Positions 17,019 through 26,129 of a stretch of 64,000 nt of DNA are shown piece by piece. Each line of letters begins with the position of its first letter. The stretch's first letter is position 1. Under the pieces are notes generated by a model. It searched no databases and was not told the origin of the DNA. It saw nothing but the letters and a program-made list of their open reading frames with translations. The position numbers were made by a program, and so were the translations under genes. Source of the stretch: Hymenobacter sp. J193 (GTDB lineage: Bacteria > Bacteroidota > Bacteroidia > Cytophagales > Hymenobacteraceae); NCBI RefSeq assembly GCF_024700075.1, contig NZ_JAJONE010000001.1, forward strand, positions 3,426,001-3,490,000. Reading direction: 5' to 3'.

Positions 17019-19061
17019 ATGCAGCCCGACTCCACCGCCGCTTCCGCAACGCCTCACCTGACGCTGGTAGAAAACGACCCCTGGCTGGCGCCCTACGAGC
17101 CTGTGCTCCGGGCCCGACAGGAACGGCTGCAGGCCCGCCTCGCCGAAATTACCCAGCAGTACGGTTCCCTCAGCAAGTTTGCCACTGCTCATCAGCGCCT
17201 GGGTCTCAACTACGATGCGCGCCGCCGCGGCCACTGGTACCGCGAGTGGGCACCGGCCGCCGAGGCGCTGTCGTTGGTGGGCGACTTCAACCAGTGGAAC
17301 CGGGAGGCCACGCCCCTGCAGCGCGCCGCCGATGGGGTGTGGGAAGCTTTCCTAGCGGACAAGGACTACGCCGACCGCCTCACCCACGGCAGCCGCTACA
17401 AAGTGCACGTGCGCACCAGCCAGGGCGGTAAAGACCGCCTGCCTGCCACCCTGCGCCGCGCCGTGCAGGACGAGGAAACCAAGGACTTTGCTGCCCAGGT
17501 GTGGCGCGCCGAGCCCTTTGCCTGGACCGACCAGAAGTTCCGTATTGCTAATGTGGTGCGGGAGCCGTTCATCTACGAGTGCCACGTGGGCATGGCTACC
17601 GAGGAAGGCCGCCTGGGTTCCTACCGCGAGTTTGCCGACCACATTATGCCGCGGGTGCAGGCCCTGGGCTACAACTGCCTGCAGCTGATGGCCGTGATGG
17701 AGCACCCCTACTATGGCTCCTTCGGCTACCACGTGGCCAACTTCTTTGCCGCGTCTTCCCGCTTCGGTACGCCCGAGGACCTGAAATACCTTATCAACGA
17801 AGCCCACAACCGGGGTTTGGCCGTGCTACTCGACGTGGTACACTCCCACGCGGTGAAAAACGAGGCCGAAGGGCTGGCTGACTTCGACGGCTCGGGTGGG
17901 CAGTACTTCCATGAGGGCGCCCGCGGCAACCACCCTGGCTGGGACTCCAAGCTGTTCGACTACGGCCGGCCCGAGGTGCAGCAGTTTCTGCTCAGCAACC
18001 TGCGCTACTGGCTGGAGGAGTTTCACTTCGACGGCTTCCGGTTTGATGGCGTGACCAGCATGCTCTACCAGCACCACGGCGAGGGGGTGGCCTTCGGGCA
18101 CTACGACCAGTACTTCGGGCCGGAAGCCGATGACGACGCCATTCTGTATTTGCAGCTGGCCGCCACGCTGGTGCGCGACATCAAGCGCAGCGCCCTGCTG
18201 ATAGCCGAGGACATGAGCGGTCTGCCGGGCCTGTGCCGCCCGCTAGCTGAGGGCGGCGTGGGCTTCGATTACCGCCTGGGCATGGGCATCCCCGACTATT
18301 GGATCAAGCTGCTCAAGCACACCCGCGACGAGGACTGGAACCTGCGCGACCTGTGGTGGGTACTTACCAACCGCCGCGCCGGCGAGAAAACCGTGGCCTA
18401 CGCCGAAAGCCACGACCAGGCGCTGGTAGGCGACAAGACGCTGGCCCACTGGCTGATTGACGCGGCCATCTATACCCATATGCACAAGGACGACCCCGAC
18501 CCGGTAGTAGCCCGGGGCGTGGCTTTGCATAAGCTCATCCGCCTGATCACGCTGGCCTTGGGTGGGGAGGCTTACCTCAACTTTATCGGCAACGAGTTTG
18601 GCCACCCCGAGTGGGTAGATTTTCCCCGGGAGGGCAACAACTGGAGCCACCACTACGCCCGTCGCCAGTGGAGCCTGGCCGACAACCCCGACCTGAAGTT
18701 CCAGTACCTGCAGGCCTTCGACAAAGCCATGGTGACCACGGCCCGCACCCAGCGCCTGCTGGCCGCCGGCCCGGCCCAAGAGCTGAACATCGACGCCACC
18801 AACCAGGTCATGATTTTCGAGCGGGGCGGGCTGGTGTTCGTGTTCAGCTTCCACGTGGACCGCAGCGTGCCCGACTACCGCTTCTTCGTGCCCCAGGCCG
18901 GCCGTTACCGCATCATCCTCAACTCCGACGATGCCCGGTTCGGCGGCTTCCAGCGCATAGACGACTCTCTGCTGTATGAAACCTTCCAGGAAGACGGCGT
19001 TAGCAAGCTCAGTCTTTATGTGACCAACCGCACGGCTCTGGTGCTGCAGCGGGTAGGGTAG
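17019..19061 (+). CDS. glgB: 1,4-alpha-glucan branching enzyme
   Basis: A 680-residue GH13 enzyme. It has a CBM48-like N-terminal domain (about 60-160; WAPAAEALSLVGDFNQW), then the TIM barrel with DVVHSHAV (about 268), GFRFDGVTSM (nucleophile Asp about 341), LLIAEDMSG (acid Glu about 396) and AESHDQ (about 464), and a C-terminal beta domain. The sequence is closer in character to the eukaryotic-type branching enzymes that many Bacteroidota carry. It makes alpha-1,6 branches in glycogen. It sits near a glycosyltransferase-like gene and a GH31 glucosidase, consistent with alpha-glucan storage and turnover. Confidence 0.93.
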   Translation: MQPDSTAASATPHLTLVENDPWLAPYEPVLRARQERLQARLAEITQQYGSLSKFATAHQRLGLNYDARRRGHWYREWAPAAEALSLVGDFNQWNREATPLQRAADGVWEAFLADKDYADRLTHGSRYKVHVRTSQGGKDRLPATLRRAVQDEETKDFAAQVWRAEPFAWTDQKFRIANVVREPFIYECHVGMATEEGRLGSYREFADHIMPRVQALGYNCLQLMAVMEHPYYGSFGYHVANFFAASSRFGTPEDLKYLINEAHNRGLAVLLDVVHSHAVKNEAEGLADFDGSGGQYFHEGARGNHPGWDSKLFDYGRPEVQQFLLSNLRYWLEEFHFDGFRFDGVTSMLYQHHGEGVAFGHYDQYFGPEADDDAILYLQLAATLVRDIKRSALLIAEDMSGLPGLCRPLAEGGVGFDYRLGMGIPDYWIKLLKHTRDEDWNLRDLWWVLTNRRAGEKTVAYAESHDQALVGDKTLAHWLIDAAIYTHMHKDDPDPVVARGVALHKLIRLITLALGGEAYLNFIGNEFGHPEWVDFPREGNNWSHHYARRQWSLADNPDLKFQYLQAFDKAMVTTARTQRLLAAGPAQELNIDATNQVMIFERGGLVFVFSFHVDRSVPDYRFFVPQAGRYRIILNSDDARFGGFQRIDDSLLYETFQEDGVSKLSLYVTNRTALVLQRVG

Positions 19062-19089
19062 CATACTAAACGGACAATCCGAATGAAAC

Positions 19090-19201
19090 GCCTTGGCGGC
19101 AGACTTAGCCAGCAAAGCTGGCGCGTCTGCCCGCCGACGGATAGAATCCAGTCTCCTGACTGGCGGCCGCGCCAGCGGCCATAAGGCTCAGCGCCGCCAG
19201 A
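19090..19201 (+). repeat. Left 112-bp inverted end of the RAYT element
   Basis: It contains nested small palindromes: CCAGCaaaGCTGG and CTGGCGgccgCGCCAG, plus GGCGGCAGAC pairing with GTCTGCCCGCC. This is a multi-hairpin REP-like structure. Confidence 0.9.
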
Positions 19202-19225
19202 GAAAAACTGCCCGTTATCCTACTT

Positions 19226-19768
19226 CTACAGCAGTGTAACGGGCAGTATCGTTTCCAGACCCGCGTACTGACTGGCGCTACTGTACAAATAATCCTCCGC
19301 CCGGTAGCAGATGCCGGCCCGCACCGGATTTTGGTGGGTGTAGTGCAGCCGCTGCTGCACCATAGTCGGCGTACGCAGCTCAACTCCGTGACTATGCTGC
19401 TGCCATACCTGTACCTGTTCATTGTTGCGGTTTTCCTGTCCGTGCTGCCGAAAAATCCATTCCAGCCAGCTTCGACGGCTTTCCTGCTGGTTAAGGTGCA
19501 GGGCCTGAAACACCTGACGGGAAGTGTATTTCTTGAAGTCCCGCACGATATCGGACAGCAGCTGCCCCTCCGCCGCTCGAGCAATTAGGTGCAGGTGGTT
19601 GGTCATCAGGCAGAAGGCAAACAGCTCCATTCCCTTCTTCTCCTGGCAATAGCGCAGGCTGTCAACAACAATGTCTTTGTATACCGGCCGGGTGAAAATA
19701 TCCACCCACTGCACTACCGTGAAGGTGAGAAAGTACAGGCCTTCCTGATTTTTAATGGAATACGCCAT
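19226..19768 (-). CDS. REP-associated tyrosine transposase (RAYT)
   Basis: A 180-residue Y1/IS200-like transposase, the normal length for RAYTs. The HUH motif is MTNHLHLIAR (about residue 54), and the C-terminal helix region is HQNPVRAGICYRAEDYLYSSAS, the NPV/RAG signature of this family with the catalytic Tyr expected in the following helix region. These enzymes bind and cut palindromic REP sequences as single strands and are usually domesticated as single copies. The gene lies between exact 112-bp inverted copies of a hairpin-rich sequence, its likely substrate. Confidence 0.93.
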   Translation of the reverse strand: MAYSIKNQEGLYFLTFTVVQWVDIFTRPVYKDIVVDSLRYCQEKKGMELFAFCLMTNHLHLIARAAEGQLLSDIVRDFKKYTSRQVFQALHLNQQESRRSWLEWIFRQHGQENRNNEQVQVWQQHSHGVELRTPTMVQQRLHYTHQNPVRAGICYRAEDYLYSSASQYAGLETILPVTLL

Positions 19769-19831
19769 GCGCTAAATACTTAGGGGATAATCCCGGAAAG
19801 TACCCGGCGCATGGCATATTGTCAAGGTTGT

Positions 19832-19943
19832 TCTGGCGGCGCTGAGCCTTATGGCCGCTGGCGCGGCCGCCAGTCAGGAGACTGGATTCTATCCGTCGGC
19901 GGGCAGACGCGCCAGCTTTGCTGGCTAAGTCTGCCGCCAAGGC
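19832..19943 (-). repeat. Right 112-bp inverted end of the RAYT element
   Basis: Exact reverse complement of 19090-19201. Its last base is the first base of the neighbouring gene's stop codon on the minus strand. Confidence 0.9.
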
Positions 19944-20408
19944 TAGGGCTTGCGACCGGCAGCTATGCGCTCCACGGCATCGTCGATGCGGCGCAGGCGG
20001 GTTTCGTACTTCTTGGAGCGCTCAATGCCCTGCACAAACTCCTTGCGGTGAGTAAAGGAAAGCTCGTCGAAGCGCTGGCGCAGGCCGGCCCGGGAAAGGG
20101 CAGCAGCCAAGTCGTCGGGTACGGTGACGATACGCTCCTCGGTGTCGCGGGACAGGGTAATGTGCACCGTGTGGGCCCAGGTTTTATTGATGGCGTTGCG
20201 GATCTGCTTTTGAATCAGCAGGGCATGATTGCCGTCGCCGAGGGGGGGTGAGGCTGCCGCGGTAAGGAAAGCCGTCGATGGTAGCGTGAATGGGCAGCAG
20301 GCCGCGCACGCCGTAGGTGTCGGGCACGCTGAAGGGCATGCGGGCAAACACGCCGCCGCTTTCCGCATCCAGTTCCAGCTCGGCGTCGAAGGTGTGTTCA
20401 GGAGTCAT
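19943..20408 (-). CDS. DUF1905 / YdeI (OmdA)-type protein, frameshifted
   Basis: The N-terminal part (MTPEHTFDAELELDAE, FSVPDTYGVRG, GFPYRGSLTP) is a DUF1905 beta-barrel-like domain. The C-terminal part (VPDDLAAALSRAGLRQRFDELSF, HRKEFVQGI, KYETRLRRIDDAV) is the YdeI/OmpD-associated domain. The two lie in different frames, joined by a run of seven C on the coding strand (20242-20248); one C fewer restores a 154-residue protein of normal size. Family members have been linked to bacteriocin tolerance, but the role here is unknown. The stop abuts the RAYT element. Confidence 0.8.
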
Positions 20409-20424
20409 ACAAATCAAAAAGAAA

Positions 20425-21393
20425 TCAGGCAGAAGCGGCCAGCTCCGTGAGGGTGTCGCGCACGGTACGGGCAACCTCGGCGGCATCAGTGTGAGCCGGC
20501 TGTACGCGCATGCGGCGCAGCGGGATGCCGTACAGCTGGCGTACGCGGTGGCAAAGGTCCTCAGAAGAAGTCAGAATGACATCGGCACGGCGCAAAGCCA
20601 GCCGTTCCAGGGCCTGGGCCCAGCCCCGGTCGTCGGCGGTGGGGCGGTCCTGAGCCAGGGAATCTACCCGCAACACCAGTGGGCAGCCCGTGCGCTGCCG
20701 GATTTCCAGCGCCGCCAGCCACGTGGGCCAGTCGCCGGCATAAATCACCTCAAACGGCTTGCTCAGCGCCAGCGGCGTGGCAAACCGCGCGTACTGAATC
20801 ACCCGAAAGTTCAGGTCGCCGGGAACGTCGGACGGGTTGCGGAGCACGGCCAGGGCTTCGTCGGGGGTGGCCCGCTCGGCCGCACCGGGCAGCCAGCTAC
20901 CCGGTGTAGCCGTTGCCGGCGCGGCTTCCGTTTCGGGAGTTGCTTCGACCTCGACCTGCATGCTCAGGTTGTTTTCGGGCTGGCTCAGGTCGGCTGCTTC
21001 GTCGGTGGCTGGTTCCCCGCCTTCGGCCTCAAATGCATCGGCCACCAGCAGAGCGGGCTGCACCGTGGCGGTAGGGGCGGCAGATACCGTGCCGGCTGCC
21101 GCAGGAGCCGCAGCTTCGCTGGCCCCGATGTAGGGCGAGGCGGGCGCCTGCCAGGCGCCGCGCTGGGGTGCCGAGGCGCGGGCGGCATCCACGGCGGCCT
21201 GCAGCTCCGGCATTGAGAGGTTGCCCAGGCCCGTTACCTCAGCCGAAGCAGGAAAATCGGCCGCGTCCGCCGGCAGGGCGGGCAGCAGCACGGTAGCGGT
21301 ATCGGGGGCCAGGGCCTGCGTGAGGGCCAGTGAGGTAAGGGCGGGCGTTTCCGCGTTCTGCGGCTCGTCCCAGCCAAGCAATAGTACCTTCAT
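20425..21393 (-). CDS. Short glycosyltransferase-4-like N-domain protein
   Basis: A 322-residue protein. The N terminus MKVLLLGWDEPQ and the later FEVIYAGDWPTWLAALE and GCPLVLRVDSLAQDR match the N-terminal Rossmann domain of glycogen-synthase-like GT4/GT5 enzymes (compare the typical DVIHANDW and PLVVHVHS motifs). A long Ala/Pro/Glu-rich insert (about 75-165) separates the halves of that domain. The donor-binding C-terminal domain with its GxxGxxxxE-type motif is absent, so catalysis is doubtful. It lies among alpha-glucan genes. It may be a regulatory or degenerate relative of glycogen synthase. Confidence 0.6.
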   Translation of the reverse strand: MKVLLLGWDEPQNAETPALTSLALTQALAPDTATVLLPALPADAADFPASAEVTGLGNLSMPELQAAVDAARASAPQRGAWQAPASPYIGASEAAAPAAAGTVSAAPTATVQPALLVADAFEAEGGEPATDEAADLSQPENNLSMQVEVEATPETEAAPATATPGSWLPGAAERATPDEALAVLRNPSDVPGDLNFRVIQYARFATPLALSKPFEVIYAGDWPTWLAALEIRQRTGCPLVLRVDSLAQDRPTADDRGWAQALERLALRRADVILTSSEDLCHRVRQLYGIPLRRMRVQPAHTDAAEVARTVRDTLTELAASA

Positions 21394-21576
21394 AGTCGGA
21401 GCAGCAAGCTAAACAGGAAGCCAAATAAACTCCGTAATCGTGGAGCATCCTAGGCAAGTTTGCGCTTTAGCGGGCGAATAGTGGAGAAAAATCCTGTTAA
21501 TCGTTTTTACCTTGCACGGTAAACCCTGCTCGTCCGGCCTGGCCGGACTTTTTTTCAGCTGCCCTACTTCTTCTTC

Positions 21577-24003
21577 ATGGCCGACAATATTCAGGACAAC
21601 AATTACATGATCAACGATCTGGCGGCGCGAAAGCAGGAGCTTTTCCCCGGCCGGGTTGTAAGTTGTCAGACCACCGATACGGGCTTTTTGTTTCAGTGCG
21701 ACAACGGGGTGCAGCTGGCCCTGTACGTGGTAACCGACAAGATTCTGCGCTTCCGCTACGCCGCCGACGGGCGCTTCACCGAGGACTTCAGCTACGCTAT
21801 TCCGGCTGAGCAGGCCCGTCGCGAAATCGAGTTTCTGGAATTCAAGGAAAAGCCCGACCACTTCCGCATCACCACCGAGCGGCTGATCTGCACCATCAGC
21901 AAGGAAAACGCCGGGGTGCGCATTCTGGACCGCTCGGGCACGCTGCTTTCCGCCGACGAAAAGGGCTTCCATTGGGAGTACGAGTACGAAACCGGCAACG
22001 ACATCGTGAAGATGAGCAAGCAGGTGCAGAGCGGCGTGCACTACTACGGTCTCGGCGACAAGCCCGACAACATGAACCTGCGCGGTAAGCGCTACTGCAA
22101 CTGGGGCACCGACACGTACGGTTACGTGAAAGGCTCCGACCCGCTCTACAAGAATATCCCGTTTTACCTGGAGCTGCACCAGAAAATTGCCCACGGCATC
22201 TTTTTCGACAACTCCTTTAAGTCGTTTTTCGACTTCGCGGCCGAGCGCGCCGACGTGACCAGCTTCTGGGCCATGGGCGGCGAAATGAACTACTACTTCA
22301 TTTACGGCCCCACGCTGCTCGAAGTCACCCAGGAATACACGCGCCTTACGGGCACGCCCGAGCTGCCCCCGCTCTGGGCCCTGGGCTACCACCAGTGCAA
22401 GTGGAGCTACTTCCCCGAGAGTAACGTGAAGCAGATTGCCCAGGGCTTCCGCGACCGGCAGATTCCCTGCGACGCCATCTACCTCGATATCGACTACATG
22501 GACGGGTTCCGGTGCTTTACCTGGAGCCCCCAGCACTTCCCAGAGCCCCAGCGCATGGTGCGGGAGCTGTCCGAGGATGGTTTCAAGACCATTGTCATCA
22601 TCGACCCCGGCATCAAGATTGACCCCAACTACCCGGTGTACACCGAGGCGCTGGAAAAGGACTACTTCTGCCGCCGCGGCGACGGGCCGCTGATGAAAGG
22701 CTCCGTGTGGCCCGGCCTCTGCAACTTCCCCGACTTCACCCGCCCCGACGTGCGCGAGTGGTGGGCCGGCCTCTTCAAGGGCCTGATTCAGGAAACCGGG
22801 GTGAAGGGCGTGTGGAACGACATGAACGAGCCCGCCGTGTTCGAGAAAGGCACCTTCCCCGACGACGTGCGCTTCGACTACGACGGCCAGCCCGGCACCC
22901 ACAAGAAGGCCCACAACATCTATGGCATGCAGATGGCCCGCGCCACCAACGACGGCGTGAAGCGCTTTGCCTACCCCAACCGGCCCTTCACCATCACGCG
23001 CAGCACCTACGCCGGCGGGCAGCGCTACTCTTCCGGCTGGACCGGCGACAACATTGCCTCCTGGGAACACCTCTGGCTGGCCAACATCCAGTGCCAGCGC
23101 CTGAGCATTTCGGGTTTCTCCTTCGTGGGGTCCGACATTGGCGGCTTCATCGACACGCCCGACGGGGAGCTGTACGTGCGCTGGGTGGCGCTGGGGGCTT
23201 TCCACCCGTTCTTCCGCACCCACTCCTCCGGCGACCATGGCGACCAGGAACCCTGGTCATTCGGGGAGCAGTACATGGAGCTGGCCAAGTCGTTTATCGA
23301 GCTGCGCTACCGCCTGCTGCCTTACATGTACACCACCTTCTGGCAATACGTGACGGAGGGCACGCCCATGTTGCGCCCCCTGGCCTTCCTCGACCAGAAT
23401 GACACCGATACCTACCTGCGCATGGCCGAGTTTGCCCTCGGCGACCATCTGCTGGTGTGCCCCATCACCCAGGCCGGGGCCGACGGCCGCTGGATGTATC
23501 TGCCCCGTGGCGAGTGGTTCTACTACTGGACCGACGAGCCCAAAACCGGGGGCGCCGAAGTGTGGGCCAGCGCCGGCCTCGACCGGATTCCGCTGTTCGT
23601 GCGCGCCGGCGCCGTAGTGCCCATGTACCCGCTGATGCAGTACGTGGGCCAGCACACCGTGGAGCAGCTTACCCTGCACGTGTACTACACCGAAGGCGAA
23701 GCCCTGAGCGTGCTCTACGACGACGGTGGCGAAGGCTACGGCTACGAGCAGGGCCAGCGCACCACGCGCCGGTTCCGCGTTGTTGGCTCCGACAAAAGCC
23801 TGACGGTGCGCCAGGAAATCGAGGGCGACTATCAGCCCACCTATCAAACCTACCAGATAATACTCCACGGCGTGCCCTTCGCCATTGATACCCTTGCGGT
23901 AGACGGACAGGCTGCCGAAGCAACGCCGGTAACTACCGAAACCGGCCTGACGCTGCTGAGCGTGGTGGTTCCGGCGGGGTTTGGGGAAGTGGCAATTCAA
24001 TAG
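21577..24003 (+). CDS. GH31 alpha-glucosidase
   Basis: An 808-residue protein. An N-terminal beta-sandwich (about 20-250) leads into the GH31 catalytic barrel with GVWNDMNEPAVF (nucleophile Asp about 415) and GWTGDN (acid/base Asp about 488), plus the HPFFRTHS motif. A C-terminal beta-sandwich follows (FVRAGAVVPM). There is no signal peptide, so it is cytosolic and probably releases glucose from alpha-glucosides or glycogen fragments. The ATG giving MADNIQDNNY is used. It is transcribed away from the GT-like gene. Confidence 0.93.
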   Translation: MADNIQDNNYMINDLAARKQELFPGRVVSCQTTDTGFLFQCDNGVQLALYVVTDKILRFRYAADGRFTEDFSYAIPAEQARREIEFLEFKEKPDHFRITTERLICTISKENAGVRILDRSGTLLSADEKGFHWEYEYETGNDIVKMSKQVQSGVHYYGLGDKPDNMNLRGKRYCNWGTDTYGYVKGSDPLYKNIPFYLELHQKIAHGIFFDNSFKSFFDFAAERADVTSFWAMGGEMNYYFIYGPTLLEVTQEYTRLTGTPELPPLWALGYHQCKWSYFPESNVKQIAQGFRDRQIPCDAIYLDIDYMDGFRCFTWSPQHFPEPQRMVRELSEDGFKTIVIIDPGIKIDPNYPVYTEALEKDYFCRRGDGPLMKGSVWPGLCNFPDFTRPDVREWWAGLFKGLIQETGVKGVWNDMNEPAVFEKGTFPDDVRFDYDGQPGTHKKAHNIYGMQMARATNDGVKRFAYPNRPFTITRSTYAGGQRYSSGWTGDNIASWEHLWLANIQCQRLSISGFSFVGSDIGGFIDTPDGELYVRWVALGAFHPFFRTHSSGDHGDQEPWSFGEQYMELAKSFIELRYRLLPYMYTTFWQYVTEGTPMLRPLAFLDQNDTDTYLRMAEFALGDHLLVCPITQAGADGRWMYLPRGEWFYYWTDEPKTGGAEVWASAGLDRIPLFVRAGAVVPMYPLMQYVGQHTVEQLTLHVYYTEGEALSVLYDDGGEGYGYEQGQRTTRRFRVVGSDKSLTVRQEIEGDYQPTYQTYQIILHGVPFAIDTLAVDGQAAEATPVTTETGLTLLSVVVPAGFGEVAIQ

Positions 24004-24076
24004 TTAATCTGAAGCCATTTGATTTACATCACAGGGCCCATCCTGTAGCCAGGCGCTGTGGTATCGAGCCGGAAAT

Positions 24077-24128
24077 AATGGGGCGCTGCCAAGCAAGGCC
24101 AGTAGGCTGTACTTGGCAACGCCCCATT
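24077..24128 (+). terminator. Terminator-like hairpin after the GH31 gene
   Basis: Seventeen-base arms 24077-24093 and 24112-24128 pair with one mismatch (AATGGGGCG against CGCCCCATT). It lies between two plus-strand genes. Confidence 0.55.
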
Positions 24129-24183
24129 AAAGCTCTAACTTGGCTCTCATTGAATGAGGTTCATTATATAATAAAATCTTAAT

Positions 24184-24837
24184 ATGAGGTGTTCTTTACT
24201 GAGCGTACTGGCTCTGGGCTGGGCCGGGGTTGCCCAGGCGCAAGCACCTGACTCTGCCGCTGTCACTGCCACCGGGCGTTGGTATGTAGGCGCTGGGGCA
24301 GGCTTTCATCAGTATTACACTCTTAATCGGCCCTACAACCGGCTAAAACCGGCTTATGTACAGGTGGGTTACGCCATCAAGCCCCAGCTAGCCATTCAGG
24401 CTGAAATTCAGTACGGCCGTCGGCTTGAAGAAGACCGCCGGAGTGGGGTTGTGGAAGGAGAGCTGTATGACTTCTATTACAAAGAGGACACCAGAAGCAT
24501 GGCCGTAACGGTGCTGGCGCGTTTTAGCCGCAGCCGCCCCCAGCGGCATCTGCAATTCGACTGGTTGCTGGGGGTGGCCGTCGTGCGTGGTACTTTACGG
24601 GAAACATCTACCCGTACTTCCGCTACGCATTCAGACACCTACACCTATGTGCCCATTGTTAATATGGAGCCGCACCTGATGGGTGGTATCAGTTTACGAT
24701 ACCTGCTAAACCCGCAGTTGGCAGTTGCAACCGAGTTCATGGTTAGCAAAAACCTGCACATCGCACCCACTAATATCTGGGGACTAGCACCGGGCGGTGG
24801 GGCTTCGCTGGGAGTCATATATAAGTTAGGCGGGTAG
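24184..24837 (+). CDS. Outer-membrane beta-barrel protein
   Basis: A 217-residue protein with a signal peptide (cleavage after AQAQ, about residue 21) and alternating hydrophobic/polar strands (WYVGAGAGFHQYY, YVQVGYAIKPQLAIQAEI, MAVTVLARFSR, LGVIYKL at the end), as in small OmpA- or PorT-like eight-stranded barrels. The last residues, SLGVIYKLGG, do not end in the typical aromatic. The function is unknown. An AT-rich stretch just before the ATG may hold its promoter. Confidence 0.75.
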   Translation: MRCSLLSVLALGWAGVAQAQAPDSAAVTATGRWYVGAGAGFHQYYTLNRPYNRLKPAYVQVGYAIKPQLAIQAEIQYGRRLEEDRRSGVVEGELYDFYYKEDTRSMAVTVLARFSRSRPQRHLQFDWLLGVAVVRGTLRETSTRTSATHSDTYTYVPIVNMEPHLMGGISLRYLLNPQLAVATEFMVSKNLHIAPTNIWGLAPGGGASLGVIYKLGG

Positions 24838-24862
24838 CTTCCTGGCTTGCTAAGCCGGTGGC

Positions 24863-26038
24863 TTATATATTTTCCCGCAGGTACTGATACACGTCTTCAT
24901 TAGCCAGCAGGGTGCCGTGGTGCTGCTGGGCAAAGGTGCGCGTGCTCACGTAGATGTCGAGGGGCAGGGCGGGGTCGCCGAAGACGGTGCCGCGGGCACT
25001 GCCGGTACCCACCAGTCCGTCGCCGAAGTAGTCGGCCAGAGCCGAGCCCACGGATTTCAGCACCGAAGCTACCAGCACGTGGTAGTGTACGCCGGGCAGG
25101 GGCGGCACCACCGTGCGCGGGGGCAGCAGGTCGTCGGCGTGGGGGCTGAGCCAGTCCTCGTCTACCAGCCGGGCGTGGCGCAAATCCTTGATGCCGTTGC
25201 TGCGCTTGTCGAGTAGCCCGCTGATAAAGCGCGTGGGCCGCAGGTTGATTTTGCGCAGTACTGTGGACGTGAGGTGGCTGTTCTGCTCCAGAAATGACCC
25301 TTCATTCGGCACCCCAAGTAGAAACACAGACTTCAGCCGCCGGGGCCAGTTACTCATTGTCAGTTGCGAGTTGTCAGTTGTCAGTTCCTGGTTTTCGGTT
25401 GCTGGTTGGCTTTCCTCATTTGAGCCGGAGCTACCTGCTTCCTCATGCTTCGTTGACAACGACGCGTAGTGCCCCGCCGAGCGAATGACCAGCCCGCCCA
25501 TGCTGTGGCCTACCAGCACCAGCTCCTCGGTGGCCTCGGGGTATGTAGCCACCAGCCCCTCGAGCAAGTGATGTAGGGCCCGGCCATTCTCGGAAATGTG
25601 CAGGCCCGTGTTGTAGCGCACGTAAAGGCAATGCACCGGCACCTCCTGCTGCAGGCGCGGACCGTAGCGCACGGCCGGCTCGGGGCCGGTTTGCCAGATG
25701 TACTCGTCGCCCATGAGGCCGTGCAGAAATACCACAGTTTTGCGGCGCTCGGCTGCAAGGCGCAGCTGACTCACGGATACGTCGCCGTCGTGGCGGCGGA
25801 AGCTCAGGCGGATAGCGCGCGGGTCGTGGCGGGAAGCCAGCTGGTCGCCGAAAGCGCCGTTGAGCACCGGCAGGGTGAAGTGCCTGTTTTCCTGGCCCGT
25901 GCGGTAGAGGTAGCCCAGCCCGTCGAAGGGCAGGCGGGCGGCCCGGCTCACGGCCTGCGCGGCCCGACGCAGGCGCGAGGGGCGTTTATCGGGCTGCGAA
26001 GCGTCGTCGTTGGTGGGCGGAAAGGGCGCGTCAGCCAT
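24863..26038 (-). CDS. Alpha/beta hydrolase, PGAP1/lipase-like
   Basis: A 391-residue protein. The core shows VVFLHGLMGDEYIWQ (oxyanion region) and LVGHSMGGLVIRS (nucleophile elbow GHSMG, Ser about 178), a second elbow-following strand FLLGVPNEGS, and a HYHVLVASV strand. These are typical of PGAP1-like and lipase-type serine hydrolases. Residues about 199-228 form a low-complexity linker (ENQELTTDNSQLT) encoded by repeats of the kind otherwise found between genes in this window. There is no signal peptide. The substrate is probably an ester of lipid or polyester type, but that is inference. Confidence 0.85.
   Translation of the reverse strand: MADAPFPPTNDDASQPDKRPSRLRRAAQAVSRAARLPFDGLGYLYRTGQENRHFTLPVLNGAFGDQLASRHDPRAIRLSFRRHDGDVSVSQLRLAAERRKTVVFLHGLMGDEYIWQTGPEPAVRYGPRLQQEVPVHCLYVRYNTGLHISENGRALHHLLEGLVATYPEATEELVLVGHSMGGLVIRSAGHYASLSTKHEEAGSSGSNEESQPATENQELTTDNSQLTMSNWPRRLKSVFLLGVPNEGSFLEQNSHLTSTVLRKINLRPTRFISGLLDKRSNGIKDLRHARLVDEDWLSPHADDLLPPRTVVPPLPGVHYHVLVASVLKSVGSALADYFGDGLVGTGSARGTVFGDPALPLDIYVSTRTFAQQHHGTLLANEDVYQYLRENI
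25355..25440 (-). repeat. Intergenic-type GTTGTCAGTTG repeats inside a coding region
   Basis: Several imperfect copies of a TTGTCAGTTGTCAG-type unit, similar to those at 42264-42325 and 50329-50375, lie in frame in the hydrolase gene. Confidence 0.75.
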
Positions 26039-26129
26039 ACGGGTGCAGGAAAAAGCGTGAAAAAAGCCTGCCAGCGTAGCCGGCGCAGCCAGGGTAACTT
26101 ACGGAAAGAACGGTGACTGGCCTATAGCC

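Larger units (their letters stand above)
19090..19943. mobile_element. RAYT element with 112-bp perfect inverted ends
   Basis: An 854-base unit consisting of a transposase gene flanked by 19090-19201 and 19832-19943, which are exact reverse complements. No target duplication is seen, as expected for Y1 (HUH) transposases. The right end touches the stop codon of the DUF1905/YdeI-like gene. Confidence 0.85.

Noticed and set aside
21409..23238. 609-residue frame opposite the GH31 gene
   Set aside because: Val/Gly/His-rich shadow of a GC-rich gene whose own frame is a clear enzyme.
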